Shown here: positions 23,501 to 36,289 of the stretch, piece after piece | How positions within the stretch are numbered: position 1 is the stretch's first letter | How the letters are laid out: every line of letters begins with the position of its first letter | DNA from: Oryzias latipes | Taxonomy: Eukaryota; Chordata; Actinopteri; Beloniformes; Adrianichthyidae | Reading direction: 5' to 3' | Assembly: GCF_002234675.1 (NCBI RefSeq) | Contig: NC_019866.2 | Span: 5,375,307-5,439,306, forward strand | Length of the DNA: 64,000 nucleotides | Translations under genes and position numbers: made by a program | The notes under the pieces: generated by a model | Databases searched by the model: none | What the model was told of the DNA's origin: nothing | Seen by the model: only the letters and a program-made list of their open reading frames with translations

Positions 23501-25471
23501 ACATTTGAGCCTCATTTCCACCGAGCAATAGGGAACAGAACAGTCTGGCTTAGAATGGTCCAGACAATTCAAGTGACTTAAAATACACCTTTATTCTAAA
23601 AATCCAAAATATTTTTTGACATATGTTGCCTGACAACTTATGTCAATGACACTGAAAGTGATACTTTGTACAAATAAAGTTAATTTCATTTGCAAAGATC
23701 ACTGTTAGAAGGCTAAAGCCTGACTTAAACCGATTTGTTGCAATTCTAAACTTGTTTGGGCACACAGATTGTCTGGATGGCTTCCCCTGCTGCATAATTC
23801 AACAAAAGTGACGTATATTCAATCTGAAGAACCATTAGGATGAAGATCCATGAAGCTCCAACCCAACGTTTATAAGACAATCATTAAAAGTATGGTTTAT
23901 TAGAAGTTGCAGTGGAGGAGCAAGCACACCAGTTTAGGAGGATGTGTGGCACCGTTCGGAGCAGGTTCCTGTCGGAAAAGGGCAGAGAAATGCCAGAGGA
24001 AGTAAGGAAGGGAGGCTTCCTGTTGGTAAACATCCTCCCAGATTAAGAGTATAAATTAAAGAGGGCGTGTCAGCAGAGAGGCGCGAAACTGAGAAGGCAA
24101 TGGGTGGCAGGGCGCACAGCATCATAACTTAGAAGTGAGACATTTTTTTAAGGAGAATCCTCTAAATTATTTAGCTCACAGACTCTAAAGCTGATCTGCA
24201 ATCTGACCGTCTGCACTCAGCAGACATGATCTTTAATCTAAGTTACCCCCAAGCGCTGAATTGGGATGAGTCCTCGACTCGTCCATATATGGTTTTTTCT
24301 CGTGGCAAAGAAGTCAGGCCGTCTCCTCCTCAATGCCAAAACCACGTTTGTTTTTGTTTTTTTTATTTGCTCGTCTCCAAACAGCAGAGATTTGATCAAT
24401 CAGAGGGGCTGGACGCTCACACACAGACCCCTTATGCCTGGGCTCAACAAAGAGCTGTCCATCTGTTTTCCACCAAATCCTCTCAGCAGAAAAAGATGTC
24501 TAAAAACAGACACGCCGAGGTGAGATGTAGAGAGCAGAATGAACAGAGCGGGACACTCGGAGGAGCAAGGAAACAAGATAAGAGGGAGCTGAAAGGAGTG
24601 GGAGTAAAGAGGAGAGAGCAGGACTTGGCATGATTTGAATAACACTCGTCTCTGTGAGGTGTTTTTTGTTGCTTTTTTCCATTATTTTTCTTCTCTAGAG
24701 AGACAATGACTGAGCTCAGCGTGGGCATGTTTGTTCTAGATATTTTCATCTTCATTTTTTTTCTGGATTTAAAGAGTTAGGAGTACACATGCCCACAGTA
24801 CACACACTGCATTCAAATCACCACTGTGGGTAAGAGGTTCTGCAGACTGACAGGATCATAAGAGGAGACACAAGCATTTAGAGAATATTTAAAAGTATTT
24901 TTAAAAAGTTTCCAGTGTGTAAAAATAGATTCCATATACTAAAACGAATAAGTTAATACTTCTTGACAGATATTATTGTTTGAGCCATCAAATGTCCCTT
25001 CTATAAATATTATCTTAACTCTTCTCGAGGGCGGAAGCTCTTTAATTGCAGGTTACTTAAACAAAGGTGTGGCTCTATTGGACAGCGTTTGAGCCTTGTT
25101 TGATTACACAACTGCGCAAAACACACGCGAACTATGATATTCAGAACAATGATGAAAAATAAAAGAGTCAAAACAGTGAAAACATTTCGTTTTTGCCACA
25201 TCTGACGCGCAGCTTCCGTCGTTTCAGACTTCCACAGCCGAACAACCTGTTAATCTCTAGAAGTTAAAACGGACCTATTGTGGTCAAAACACACATTTCT
25301 CTTTTTTCATACCATAAAACTGATATTTATGAGGTTTTTTTTCTTCTTTTCACCTCACATCGGACGATCTTGTGGTCTTACCTGCGTATGTGGATGATGG
25401 TCAAACATGTCCATTTGGATCTCCTGGGTTGAGGTCGAAGGCGTCCTGGACATACTACTTTTCTGTACCAT
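864..25471 (-). CDS. cacnb1: Voltage-dependent L-type calcium channel subunit beta-1 (5' part, eight coding exons in window)
   Basis: Cytoplasmic beta subunit that binds the alpha-1 pore subunit, brings it to the membrane and tunes gating; the muscle form serves excitation-contraction coupling. Coding exons in transcript order: 25471-25382 (start MVQKSSMSR, 30 codons), 21288-21202 ([15 protein letters not shown]), 9478-9359 ([16 protein letters not shown]), 9250-9128 (start of SH3, [12 protein letters not shown]), 7845-7709 ([18 protein letters not shown], end of SH3), 7441-7374 ([13 protein letters not shown]), then 3714-3554 or 3138-3110 (alternatives), then 944-864 ([25 protein letters not shown]-like start of the guanylate-kinase domain). 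All junctions are GT-AG and every phase joins. The start was chosen because it matches the MVQK-type N-terminus of mammalian beta-1. The rest of the GK domain and the C-terminus lie beyond position 1. Introns 2 (11.7 kb) and 1 (4.1 kb) are repeat-rich. Beta-1 rather than beta-2/3/4 is chosen from the N-terminus and the alternative exon. Confidence 0.95.
945..3109. other. cacnb1 intron between exon 7B and exon 8
   Basis: 2.2 kb without other coding signal. It holds a poly-A tract (about 1391-1410), one copy of the dispersed GACCCACTC-ended MITE (2220-2664), and otherwise AT-rich unique-looking DNA. Confidence 0.75.
2220..2664. mobile_element. Dispersed MITE, copy 1 (internally deleted)
   Basis: Begins AAAGACCCACTCC and ends GTGTGGGTCTTTC, inverted ends of the family described at 10820-11480. 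Internal landmarks in reverse orientation to copy 2 are present (AACCCCGCCCCTCTTCCC; CATCAGAAAAATGCCACAAG). The middle is shorter than in the longest copies. Confidence 0.8.
3110..3138 (-). CDS. cacnb1: cacnb1 alternative exon 7B (short HOOK exon)
   Basis: 29 nt = two leading bases plus nine codons, GPAKQKQKS, matching the short AKQKQKS exon of mammalian beta subunits. Acceptor TAG at 3141-3139, donor GTGAGT at 3109 downward. Same entry and exit phase as exon 7A, so either one joins exon 6 to exon 8 in frame. It is too short to show in ordinary ORF searches. Confidence 0.88.
3554..3714 (-). CDS. cacnb1: cacnb1 alternative exon 7A (long, skeletal-muscle-type HOOK insert)
   Basis: 161 nt = two leading bases plus 53 codons, ending in phase 0. 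It encodes an acidic stretch ([19 protein letters not shown]) followed by a Ser-rich segment and a basic end HRLPFFKK. This corresponds to the mammalian beta-1a exon with its LDPLELEEEEAE and KRIPFFKK blocks, which is used in skeletal muscle. Acceptor is CAG at 3717-3715 and donor GTAACA at 3553 downward. It is interchangeable with the 29-nt exon 415 bp downstream. Confidence 0.9.
4205..4545. repeat. Minisatellite, about 20-bp unit, left foldback arm
   Basis: Tandem units alternating between AACTTTACACACAACACACT and AACTCACAACACAACACATT, with occasional shortened units. The same repeat in inverted order fills 5015-5305. Confidence 0.92.
5015..5305. repeat. Minisatellite, about 20-bp unit, right foldback arm
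   Basis: Units of the type AGTTAATGTGTTGTGTTGTG and GTAAAGTTAGTGTGTTGTGT, the inverse complement of the left arm, in matching sub-order. Confidence 0.92.
5525..7052. mobile_element. pogo/Tigger-like DNA transposon relic (non-coding)
   Basis: Inverted ends CAGTGGTCCCTCGCTATAA (5525) and AACGAGGGACCACTG (ending 7052), flanked by TA on the left and T-rich/TA on the right. The left interior has the Tigger-type landmark TCCTGATTGGCTGT. No transposase frame is retained. A LINE-type tail (GGGATAAATAAACTATTCTG, near 6050) suggests an insertion inside it. Confidence 0.75.
6000..6085 (+). repeat. LINE-type 3' tail
   Basis: The text CCCTCTGGGATAAATAAACT followed by ATTCTGATCCTGATG resembles the end of fish non-LTR retrotransposons, which have GGGATCAATAAAGT plus a short repeat. 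It has no coding remainder. Confidence 0.5.
7930..8850. repeat. Diffuse fish repeat in cacnb1 intron 4
   Basis: AT-rich tract ending with CTTAAAATAAGAATTTTTGG and containing GCAAAAGAAATCTTATTAAG and TCTGTCTTAGTGACTCG. These resemble a widespread fish MITE whose ends carry CACTGCAAAAA and TCTTATTTTAAG motifs. Limits are approximate. A partial relative is at 49720-49830. Confidence 0.45.
9539..9573. repeat. Short tandem duplication
   Basis: GATGCGAGCATCAAA occurs twice, separated by a few bases, 60 bp upstream of cacnb1 exon 3 in transcript sense. Confidence 0.9.
10820..11480. mobile_element. Dispersed MITE, copy 2 (long form)
   Basis: The left end AAAGACCCACTCCAAAGAAA runs through AACAAGTTCTTGTGGCATTT to CTGACGACAGAGGACG. 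The right end, inverse-complemented, repeats the same order (CCACTCCAATGAAAATTGTG, AACATGTTCTTGTGGTATTT, CTGATGATAGAGGTC), giving inverted repeats of roughly 80 bp. The interior has GATGCATCCACTTGCAGAC and a GC-rich stretch (GGGGTTGCTCTGTGCC). It has no coding capacity. Confidence 0.85.
13271..13793. mobile_element. Dispersed MITE, copy 3
   Basis: Starts GAAGACCCCCTCTGATGAAA and ends AAAAGATGATCAGAGTGATA. The interior has GTACGGCTGGATAGCTACAA and GGGAGAGCATGTAAACAGAG, shared with copies at 29066 and 61059. Both strands appear open for over 100 codons, but the frames are not conserved between copies. Confidence 0.82.
13920..14750 (+). mobile_element. IS630/Tc1-type transposon relic
   Basis: Near the middle, 14399-14485 encodes [19 protein letters not shown] followed by PNIQERQEV and a stop. 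This matches my recollection of the C-terminal tail of a fish IS630/Tc1-family transposase ([17 protein letters not shown] type). Upstream frames are broken. Limits are approximate and inverted ends were not identified. It is antisense to cacnb1. Confidence 0.55.
14760..15676 (+). mobile_element. L2/Maui-like LINE, truncated 3' end (copy A)
   Basis: An open frame at 14793-15059 encodes the extreme C-terminus of a non-LTR reverse transcriptase polyprotein: [20 protein letters not shown], then [20 protein letters not shown], then a [11 protein letters not shown] end. The 3'UTR follows, with AGCGCTTCGAGCTGC and GAGAAGCGCT forming a stem, then a (GATTT)n tail ending near 15676. It is 5' truncated. 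The 3' part is repeated at 46390-47030. Confidence 0.88.
16516..16553. repeat. Poly-A tract (38 A)
   Basis: Uninterrupted run of 38 A in cacnb1 intron 2 (poly-T in the transcript sense). Confidence 0.95.
17431..17548. repeat. GT-rich microsatellites
   Basis: Two (GT)n blocks, about 17450-17475 (interrupted) and about 17515-17548 (nearly pure), separated by non-repetitive DNA. Apparent reading frames here are simple-repeat artefacts. Confidence 0.95.
20676..20922. mobile_element. Dispersed MITE, copy 4 (short form)
   Basis: Starts AAACCCACTACAATGAAAAT and ends CCCAAAAGACGATCAGAGTA. It retains only the terminal regions; the GATGCATCCACTTGCAGAC core is deleted. Confidence 0.8.
21289..25381. 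other. cacnb1 intron 1 (4.1 kb)
   Basis: No other exon is supported. Contains a LINE-like 3' tail at 22180-22372. The rest is AT-rich and unremarkable. An alternative first exon of cacnb1 could lie here but none is recognisable. Confidence 0.55.
22180..22372 (+). repeat. Retroelement 3'-tail-like repeat
   Basis: ACAGGGGTGGGATTTTATAA followed by a TTCCTTCCACTCC block and a terminal GCTTGAAATAAACCATTCAA looks like a common fish LINE 3'UTR (GTGGGATTATATAAGTTC, CTTCCTACTCC, AAATAAA). There is no coding part. Confidence 0.5.
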
Positions 25472-28400
25472 TTGATATCACTTTTTTCTGGATAAATTTC
25501 TTTCAGTGCTGTTTGTCTATGATGATGGTGAAAGTCTCATCTTTTTTTTTTCCTCTCCAGGAAGGGTGAAGCCGCTGATGTATCTGAGCTGGCGGATAAA
25601 ATAATGGCAACAGCTGCCTCCCTCCAGCCTATAGCATTACACACAGGCGCACCGAGCTTCGGCACGTTTGTCAAGTGTGCGTCATGACGCAAACGCGCAG
25701 CCGGTGGTCAAAAAATAAAATTCTTTGGAATATAGTGGTTATAGTTGCTTTGTGTAAACGGGTATTTATTTACTTTAAGAAACAGTAATTATGTGTTTGT
25801 CCCAAAATAATGTGATATTCTGAGTTTAATGTCAAAAAAATCCAAATGGATTTAAAAGAAAAGGATTGTGAACAGATGCCTTTATTGTCACTGTTTGCAG
25901 GAACAATGAGATTGAAAGCTGTAATCATATCAGTGCTAATAACAATAATGATATTAATAAAATAAAACAAAAAATATGAATGTGTTGGTTATGCAAGGCT
26001 TGTGACATTATTCTATCTGCTGAGGTAGATAAGCATCATCACTAATTGCTTCATCACAGAGATGGTTTAAAACAAGATTCTTTAAAAAACAAAAACAAAA
26101 TTCTGCACCCTTTTTCTACAAATTTCAGATGAAAAACCACAACTCTTAGCTTGGCTCCTTCTGTTGCATTTCGCACATTATTTATTTATGACCAATTTTC
26201 TTCCAGATTCGTTAAAATCCCATTGTTGTCAAAAAATGTAAAAAAGAGGACATGGCTTTATTCAAAAGTTAACTTTTAAATGCTTAGAAACACCAGAAAG
26301 TTCACATTAATTATTTTTTCTACTTATTTACAGAAACAATCTAGCCTTGATCAGAGTGTTAGCATTGCGGTTAACTTTAATGCAGCCATAAGGCTGTACA
26401 ATTCAGTGCTTTTTATGTGCTGGTCCTAAGTGCGGAGGATTGACACCATTTGACCCCTAAATTTAAAGCCAAATCAAATGTGTGAATCACAAACTGGCAG
26501 GTGATTCACTGTAGCAACCCCTAGCAGAAAAATAGTATATTAAAGTCTCCTAGTCTGAGTATTTAGTCTATACTAAAAGTGAGGCAGTATACTTGAAGTT
26601 TGCTTTTTATGTATTATCCGTGTTTAACAAAAAATCTTCCAATTTGGTCTGAAGTAGTATTAAGTTAGTATACATCCTAAACTATACATACATGTCTATA
26701 GTAGACTTGCTTTATTTATACTTCAGTATACATAAGAAAATCAACTTCAAGTTTACTACTTATTGCTAAGATGCAGAATCATAGTACTTTTTTTTTTATT
26801 TTCTTCGACAAAATTCAACTGAAACACCTTTTAATCCATTTTAAAACCAGCAAAATGTCTTTCAGGGTCAAGGGGTTGCTGGAGCCTATCCCAGCCACTT
26901 CTGGGCAAACACCGGGTACACAGTTGACGTGATTCAATCGAAGAGCCGTCATGTGAAACAGCTTTACTGAATCAGATTTTTAATTCTGTAGGTTAGACAT
27001 TTTCAAGGTTTGGTAATTTCTACTGAAAAAGATAGTTTTAATTAAAAAATCTGCTTTCAGGTGAACTTTTGGCATTTGCATGGTACCGGCTGCCTAGCTG
27101 ACCATAAACTTCACTTCCTCTAATTTTTCGAATGTAATTTGTTTTTAAACCAGTTCATCACTAATTGCAAGAAATCAAAAGTGGCTGAACCACAAATGCA
27201 CTTCTGAATATTATGATGTAACATGAGTTCTCTGCAGACTAAAAGGCCATTTGTGAACACAGAAATCTTCAAGCTGTAATTGATGTAAGATGACTTTTTG
27301 AGATTTTGACATTGTTTTTTATTTTCATTTTATTTCTGCAAGTTTTCTCAGCTGCAACTACCATTGTTTTTGTCTACACTTCTTCGCAACCTCTTTATGT
27401 TCAACTCTATTTCTTTATCTTAGCATATCTATGACTTTGCATGGAACAGGAAAAGAAAGAAGGCTTTGTTGGTGAAGCCGTCCTGCATGCCTTTATTTTG
27501 AAGGTTGCACGTCCGTACTTCCTGTGTGTTGGTGGGGCTTTCATTTGACTTGACACCATTTCTGAATCTTATTTGCGCTCAGCCGACTCCAGCTGGTAGT
27601 CATGGTCCACGCCCCGATGGATAGACCCCACCTTCCCGTACTGAGTGATGAGGGAGCAGCAGAGCTCCAGTGATGAAGGCTGAAGGCTGCTGCACATGGA
27701 GTCAGTTCATCTTCAGGATTTTGTTTATCCTGCTGCACAGACCAGAGACCAATAATGAATCAAAACAAACCCACAATTAAATAACACGATCACCAGTTGA
27801 TTGCAATAATCGAAACATTTGATGATGCTTTCATTGATTTTGTTTTTTTTGTGTGGCGTTTTGTGCTTTTGAGTGTAAAACAGAAGGGTTTTCATCGAAC
27901 GTTAAACATTCGTGTCCTCTGATTTTGTTTCCCTCCTGGTGTCATTGGAAGCAGGCGTTTTGGGGGGCAGCAACACACCTGAGCCTCATCCACAATCCAT
28001 CATGAGTGATTTCCACTGTCGCTTCATCACTTCTGTTCCAGCCAGATGGCTTGTTCCCCTGAACGCCATGAATTTGTTTGTTGGAATTTATTTTAACATC
28101 TTCTGAAGTCCTAAGGTTTACCTTTGATGACCTCCACTTTTTTATGTTTCAAGCATTTCTATCTGTATTTTCTTGTTGATCCTATTGGTTTCTTTTAGAG
28201 AGCAGGCTCACTGAATCATGAACAATAAGGCCGGCTTATCTCCTGCTGTACTATGCAGGAAACAATGTCCCTCCAACCAGCAGCCGGATCATAAGCCTCT
28301 GAGCCGTCGTGGAGGACTATCGGATAAATCAGCTGGCATCAATTTCCCACACTCCACTGCTGTGAGCAGCAACTTGCTCTCAAAACAACCATGATGAAAT

Positions 28401-29065
28401 GAATACATACTGTTTGTAAAAATGTTACTGTTTGGTCTGGAACAATAAAGAACTGCAGAAAGCTGGAAAATTTGATTTAAAATGATGTTATAATTTAAAA
28501 CAATGATAAAATGCTGCCTTTAAAAAGAACATTTTTGGTATAAATTTGTAAAATCCAGTGAATAAAAAGTATTACAGAAAATCTGTAATAGTAAAAGTCA
28601 TTTATAATGTCGCCGTGATAGAAAAACAGGATTTGCAGCGCCTCACAACAAAAACACTGGAAAGCAAAATGTTGTGGAGAAAGTGTCATGATATGTGATT
28701 GCCTTGGTTTGTCTGGTTTTAACCCTTTGACACCAGAGCTGTCACCGGAGACTCCAACATAAAACACACCCTTTGATGTAGCATAAATCTTTGGCTGTTC
28801 ACGTGATCAATGTGAATCAGATGATACTGACGCTTTGCACCGAAATGCAACACCTTACATAAGCCTTGTTTCTCCCTGACAGAATCAGCTGATTTATGTC
28901 GATTGCTTAAACACTTCACTACTGTAAAGTGTTTCATATCAGCACAAATCTGTTTTTTCTCTTCATTAGTATCCACTGGAATTACGTCAATTTCGAAAAA
29001 ATGTTAAGAAATTATGGCAGTCAAAAAATTGTAGACATGGGAGCTAAAGCGCTTTTGTTAAAGAG

Positions 29066-29598
29066 TTGAAGACCCGATGAAAATTCTGTTTTTTGGTTTG
29101 GTCTGTAACAGCCATATTTCTGATGATAGAAGACATAAAATAAAGAAAATTAACCTTACATTTTCATTTCTGAATATTTATTCATTCAAAACCTTGGGAA
29201 TCTGGAGCAGATGTAAAAACGCCGTTTGAAAGAGAGCGTATTTGTGACGTCCAAAATACGCTGGGAGGACCACAACCTCCCTCTTTCGGTCCATTCTGAT
29301 GCATCCACTTGCAGATTTAGAGGTTGTTGGGGGGGTGGGAGGAGCTGTAAACTAGTGGGAGAGCGCGTACACAGAGAGATCTCAGCATCGAGGAGGGGAA
29401 GAGGGTCTGCGGCTTGGTCTCGTCCTCAACTCAGAGGTGAATTTCCAATGAACTACTGTCAGTCAACAGACACTATTTCCTAGAAATTGACTTTTTTGGT
29501 TTTTGCAAAAAAAAACAAAAAAAAAAAACAACGTGGCTGAGAGACCTCTGGGAACGCTTTTAAAATAGATCAAAAGATGGTCAGAGTGGGACTTCAAT
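29066..29598. mobile_element. Dispersed MITE, copy 5
   Basis: Starts TTGAAGACCCGATGAAAATT and ends GATGGTCAGAGTGGGACTTC. The interior has GATGCATCCACTTGCAGATT and GGGAGAGCGCGTACACAGAG. A poly-A stretch (29506-29528) interrupts the right half. Confidence 0.82.
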
Positions 29599-30492
29599 GA
29601 GGTGATCTATGATCTAAAACATAATCTGAATCAAGGTAGATATCACATTGTTTTACCTTCTTGGTATGAGCCACAACAAAATGGAACGGGCGCTGAAACT
29701 AACAGGGTGGCTTGATTTAACAACACATTAATCCTTCATCTATAGTTTAATTCTGTTGAAACGGAATCTCGTAATCATATATTTGTAGTCAAATCAATAA
29801 AAAAGTCTACTTTTCTTTGTAAAAGTGTTGATATAATGCGGGTTCGAGGTTGAGGAATAAATCCACAGCAAGGTAAATGACATCATAACCTCATGTTGAG
29901 TGGACATCAATGTCATTTAGATTAAGTAAATCCTCATTAAATTGAAAAGCTGATGTATCCACCTCTCTATGACTCACTCACAGCAGAGATTACCCACACA
30001 GTTGGAGCAAAGAGTTGTCGGTGTGACGCTGGGACTGAACTGTAGCTCTGAACGCCATCAGAATCACCCTCAGCTCATATTTCTAGAGGACAAGCAGGAG
30101 GAGGCCTTTTTAATAAACTTTTTAAAATAAGTTTCAATTCTGACACCAGTCTCCTCTTCAGCAGCAAGCCGGTTCTCTTCCAAGAAATCCACAGAGAGAA
30201 AAGAGTTTCAGGTCGACGGCTTTGTTTGTTTCTTTTTCATCTCTTGTTGCCCGAGGTAACTGAGTGGAGTGAGTCAGCGATTACTGTCTTCGATATATAA
30301 CGGCCCTATTTGGTGTTTACACTGTCGATGATGCTCTTTATTAGATCTGCTTGAACTGATCAAAGATAAAGCTCTCCCCAAGTATTAACATCCCCGTTGC
30401 ACATTTACTGTTTGATTTTTCTTCTTATTAACAGGGATTTTTCAATGATCTTTGTCTGCTTTGTGGAATAAATAGAGGAACATCTCTGACAT

Positions 30493-30765
30493 GAATTCTG
30501 ATGCATCCACTATTCATCTACTCTGTGATTACAGGAGCCTTTTGACCAACTGATGCATCCACTTGGAGACAAATAAATGATTGTATCGAAGAAACGTAAT
30601 TCCATATGCTTGTATGTCTTTGTTTTCCTCTTCTGAGCGGACATCTGGCTCAAACTGCAGGGCTGGTACAGCTCCAATATTGCTCTCCATTTCTGTTGCA
30701 GCGGTAATGTTAGGTTGGGGTGTGAGTGGCTGTAAGTTAGCAGGAAAGAGTGTAAATAAAGTAAT
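30493..30765. mobile_element. Dispersed MITE, copy 6 (internal fragment)
   Basis: The core GATGCATCCACTTGGAGAC, then GCTCCAATATTGCTCTCCAT and GTAAGTTAGCAGGAAAGAGT are present. Neither terminal GACCCACTC repeat is found. The start of the core appears twice (30500 and 30554), a small duplication. Confidence 0.75.
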
Positions 30766-32772
30766 GATGGGAAGTATGGGAAAGCTTGAAAAGAACAAAC
30801 CAAAGTAGCCTTTTTGGATACTAGAAGGTAAATTAAAGGATTTGATCTCTTAACCCATTATGCACAATAGGTCTAAAAAATCAGTGCCAATTTAAATCCT
30901 TAGCCGATAAAATTGAACTAATTCACTCATGTGAGAATGTGAATTTGGTCCATGAAGAACTATTAGAAAAGTGGAGGGAGGATAGATCACATGTTGATTA
31001 TTTATTGGGCTGGTAATAGCTGCTGTTGCTCTCCTTTGTGATGCGCATTGTGCAATCACCCAAAACGATTTTGTTTGGGAATAGTTTGCAATGAGTTTAC
31101 AGTTTATTGGCATCATGTGCTCAAAATAAAAATATACTTATTAAATTGCAGCCTGCAGCTCACGGGTAGGTAAGCTGAAATCTTTTCCCACTGCATAGAA
31201 AATCTCTATGTGTGGCATAATGTCCATTTCATAAGACGCAAAGTTTGTAACAAAAAAAAAAAACTTTTAGCACAAATCCCAAAAAATAAAAATAACTTCA
31301 TCCCTTTACATTTTTTGAGCCTTTTCTGAGCAAACACCATCAAAGATTCAGTGCTTTATCATGCGATGACATGTTTATTTAAAATTCTGAAAATTACCTG
31401 AAGAAAAAAACTCCTACAAGTGGTCCTCATGCACCCACACTGTGAGAATACTGCGTCACCATGGTGACGAGTATCATACTTAATGGGGTCGAGGATGCAG
31501 CAACGGCAACGTCAATGAGTAGCTGATCAAGTCGTAACCCACCAATTGGCTATTTTTATGAGTCTTCATGAGTGTCCACCCACCACACCAACACTGTGTC
31601 CACTTCTTCTTGCTGAAATGCTCCAAAGATGTTATGCCAACCTTTTCTGCTAGATTCAAAAGACCTGCTTTTGTTTGCCTTTTAACAATCGGTTGTTATT
31701 TTTTGTTGAGATTTTAGAAATGACTTGGTTTTACTGTTTTTTTTTTTTTACATGCACTACTATGCATTTAAATTATCAAGTTGTGTTTTCACTTCTCAGA
31801 GCATTCCCTATCAGCTTTCAGATTTTTTTCTCTAATCTTCTTTCATGTCAAATGTAGCACCCCATGTTTTGCATAAAAAAATGTAAATTATCAAACAGAT
31901 GTATTGATAAAACTATAATGTTGCGAAGGAAAAGGTAAAGTATATTAATTTGATTTTTGCAAACCAAACAAGGTCAACATTAAAATGAGGCAAACTGTAA
32001 ACAACTATCGATGTGCAGATTAAAAAACATTATTGTTGCATTTTTCATGTTAAAAATAGTGATATTTTAATCAGTACTACTGACCACGTTTTAAAGAGTT
32101 TATGCAGAAATTATTTAAATATTTAACTAGTATTACTGAATGTGCTAATTTACTTTTTTCATGAGATAAGAGATAAAAAAAAAAAACTCAAGTTTCAAAA
32201 TACACAGGTTTATGTGCTACCGTAAGTGCTGCTTTATCACTCTGTGCAAAATATCCTAGTTCACAATTAATGTCGCTGATGCTACTCTAATTGTACAATC
32301 AATCAATTTGCAACAATCAGAGGATGTTGCATTTTACAATAAATGTGCGTTTTTTTATTCATAAAATGGAACGAATTCGTGCAAGTTAAATATTCATAGT
32401 TGGCTATTTTGTACTCAAAATTACTTGCTTCAAAACCAAACTCCAATGTAAGTACATTGTTATTTCAAATAAAGTATTTGTGTCTGGCCTCAACACTGCA
32501 CTCTTGTGTTTAAACAGCAGAATGATGGTGCACCCATAATGCACCGTTTTGGTTGGTACCATTATTAGGGTGGGGGGGTTGACGGCTGTAGAAGTAATCC
32601 GTAAAAATCAGTTCCGGTTTTTTATCATTCATCCGAGGGTTTGTCTTTTTAATATTTTACCGACACTTTGTTTCTCTATTTGGGAATTTAGCCTGTTGGT
32701 GGTGCCTAAATGTTAATTTCATAGCAAATGGCCTCCCCCCAAAATGGTACCCTCTGGTCTGCCTGTTCAGCG

Positions 32773-32798
32773 TTCCTTTTCCCGTTGAAGTAGCAGCC
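32773..32798 (+). promoter_or_regulatory. rpl19: rpl19 transcription start region with TOP-like pyrimidine tract
   Basis: An 11-base pyrimidine run (TTCCTTTTCCC, 32773-32783) lies 16 bases before the start codon. Vertebrate ribosomal protein mRNAs begin at a C inside such a 5' terminal oligopyrimidine tract and are translationally controlled through mTOR/LARP1, so transcription probably starts here and the 5'UTR is only about 24 bases. The start site is inferred. Confidence 0.75.
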
Positions 32799-34808
<2,010 letters not shown>

Positions 34809-34846
34809 TCTGGCTCTGCCTTTGAAGCCTCCTGTGAAGGGCTGAC

Positions 34847-34852
34847 AATAAA
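34847..34852 (+). other. rpl19: rpl19 polyadenylation signal
   Basis: AATAAA 39 bases after the stop codon, giving a very short 3'UTR as usual for ribosomal protein genes. A T/GT-rich segment follows at 34885. Confidence 0.85.
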
Positions 34853-36289
34853 AGTGTACATAAAGACACAAACAGGCTCTCCGACTTGTTTTTTGACTCC
34901 TTTACACACTTATGTGGCATCATTAGGTTTAGTTTTTATTTGATTGGCTATAGAATTCCACAAATTTAAGTTAAATAGTCGGCGTTAACTTGAGCGTTTT
35001 GATCAGTGTATATAAGATCAACGCAGCAAAAACAGTCCTTTATAAATATGTTTTCAGATAATCGTAGAGCTGGGCGATAAATTGATTTAAGAAGATTTCT
35101 TTTGGGTTAAAGCTAGATTTTATTTTCCCAGCATTGTGCGCAGACGTGAAAGTGGTTACTATTAAGCAAGGGCTTGTTTCTAAAACAGTTCTATGGAACT
35201 GGTTCAGTTTTGAGACAGTTCAGACTCGCAGCATCAAATCAGTTTGAAGGCTGTTGCTACTGAAAAGTGGGAGTATGATCAATTTGCTTTAACACCTGAA
35301 ACCGAGGCTGTCAAGTCCAAGAAGTGTTTCTCTTTACAAGGTGCTGAAGTTTTCAGCAGCTCCCAAAACACCTATCATATATATTTACTTCAATTCAAGT
35401 CAACTACAAAAAGAGATGTGAAAATAAATAAGTTTTTGTTAGTTATAATCTGTCATTTGCCACTTTAGTTAAAAAAAGAGAGGCGGAATAAAATCGGAAA
35501 ACGAATTTGGTGTGATAAAATTGGATATTTTTTGGGTCATATCGTGACGTACAGCCTCAGGTTATCAAACAAAAGATCCCATTCAGTTTTGGTACACAAT
35601 AAACATCTATAGGTTTGGTGCCATCTTGTGGTTGCGGCTGGTATGTTAAATTAAAAATAAAGAAATAAAGTTCTTTACAGTTTTTAAGACAAAACATAAA
35701 GGTACACCTGCCTCCTCTGTTTTTTTTACATTATGCATCTAAAGCTGGTAATGTTCATGTGTCAACCTAAACCGAGTGACCTCTAAACATGCAGTGCTCC
35801 AGATTTCTTTCAGTGTTGAGGTTTAGGAGATAAAGATTAGGGAATCTGTGGATAGTTTTCATCCAGTTTACAGCTTGTTTTCTCTCTTTACATTTTATAT
35901 TCTGTTTGTCTATCATACATGAACAAAACCAATCTGCTTTACTCCAGACGTTAATTTATAATAATTTTTACATGGAGGGTTCTCATTTCCATTACAGTTA
36001 GTGCAGGAAGTATGAATTATGCATTAGTACCACAAGGGAATCATTCTGGAGCCTTGAAACCGGTCTAGACTTTGCTGCGTCCTTTTTGGTTCCCTAACAT
36101 GTTTGCTCTGTGTTTTAGTTATGTGACAGAGCGTGTTGGGAAGAGTTCACACGGACATGAAGGTATCTGGTTCAACGGTGAGCAGCTGTGGAATGTACTG
36201 GGTATAACTCAGTCACATAATCATGTAATTGTCCCCTTCAGGCTTTATCACACCTCCCTGTGCAGCCAAAAAAATGTGGCGAAGTCAAC

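Larger units (their letters stand above)
25472..32772. other. Intergenic space between divergent cacnb1 and rpl19
   Basis: Holds the cacnb1 5'UTR/promoter side (not resolvable here), a degenerate repeat fragment at 26866-26925 (GAGCCTATCCCAGCCACTTC), MITE copies at 29066-29598 and 30493-30765, and two short minus-strand reading-frame islands near 27.6 and 28.3 kb that I could not assign. Otherwise AT-rich with no gene recognised. Confidence 0.6.

Noticed and set aside
25548..25620. Plus-strand CTCTCCAG followed by an open stretch, possible exon of another gene
   Set aside because: No donor, no continuing frame and no recognisable product; it lies in the 5' flank of cacnb1 on the opposite strand.
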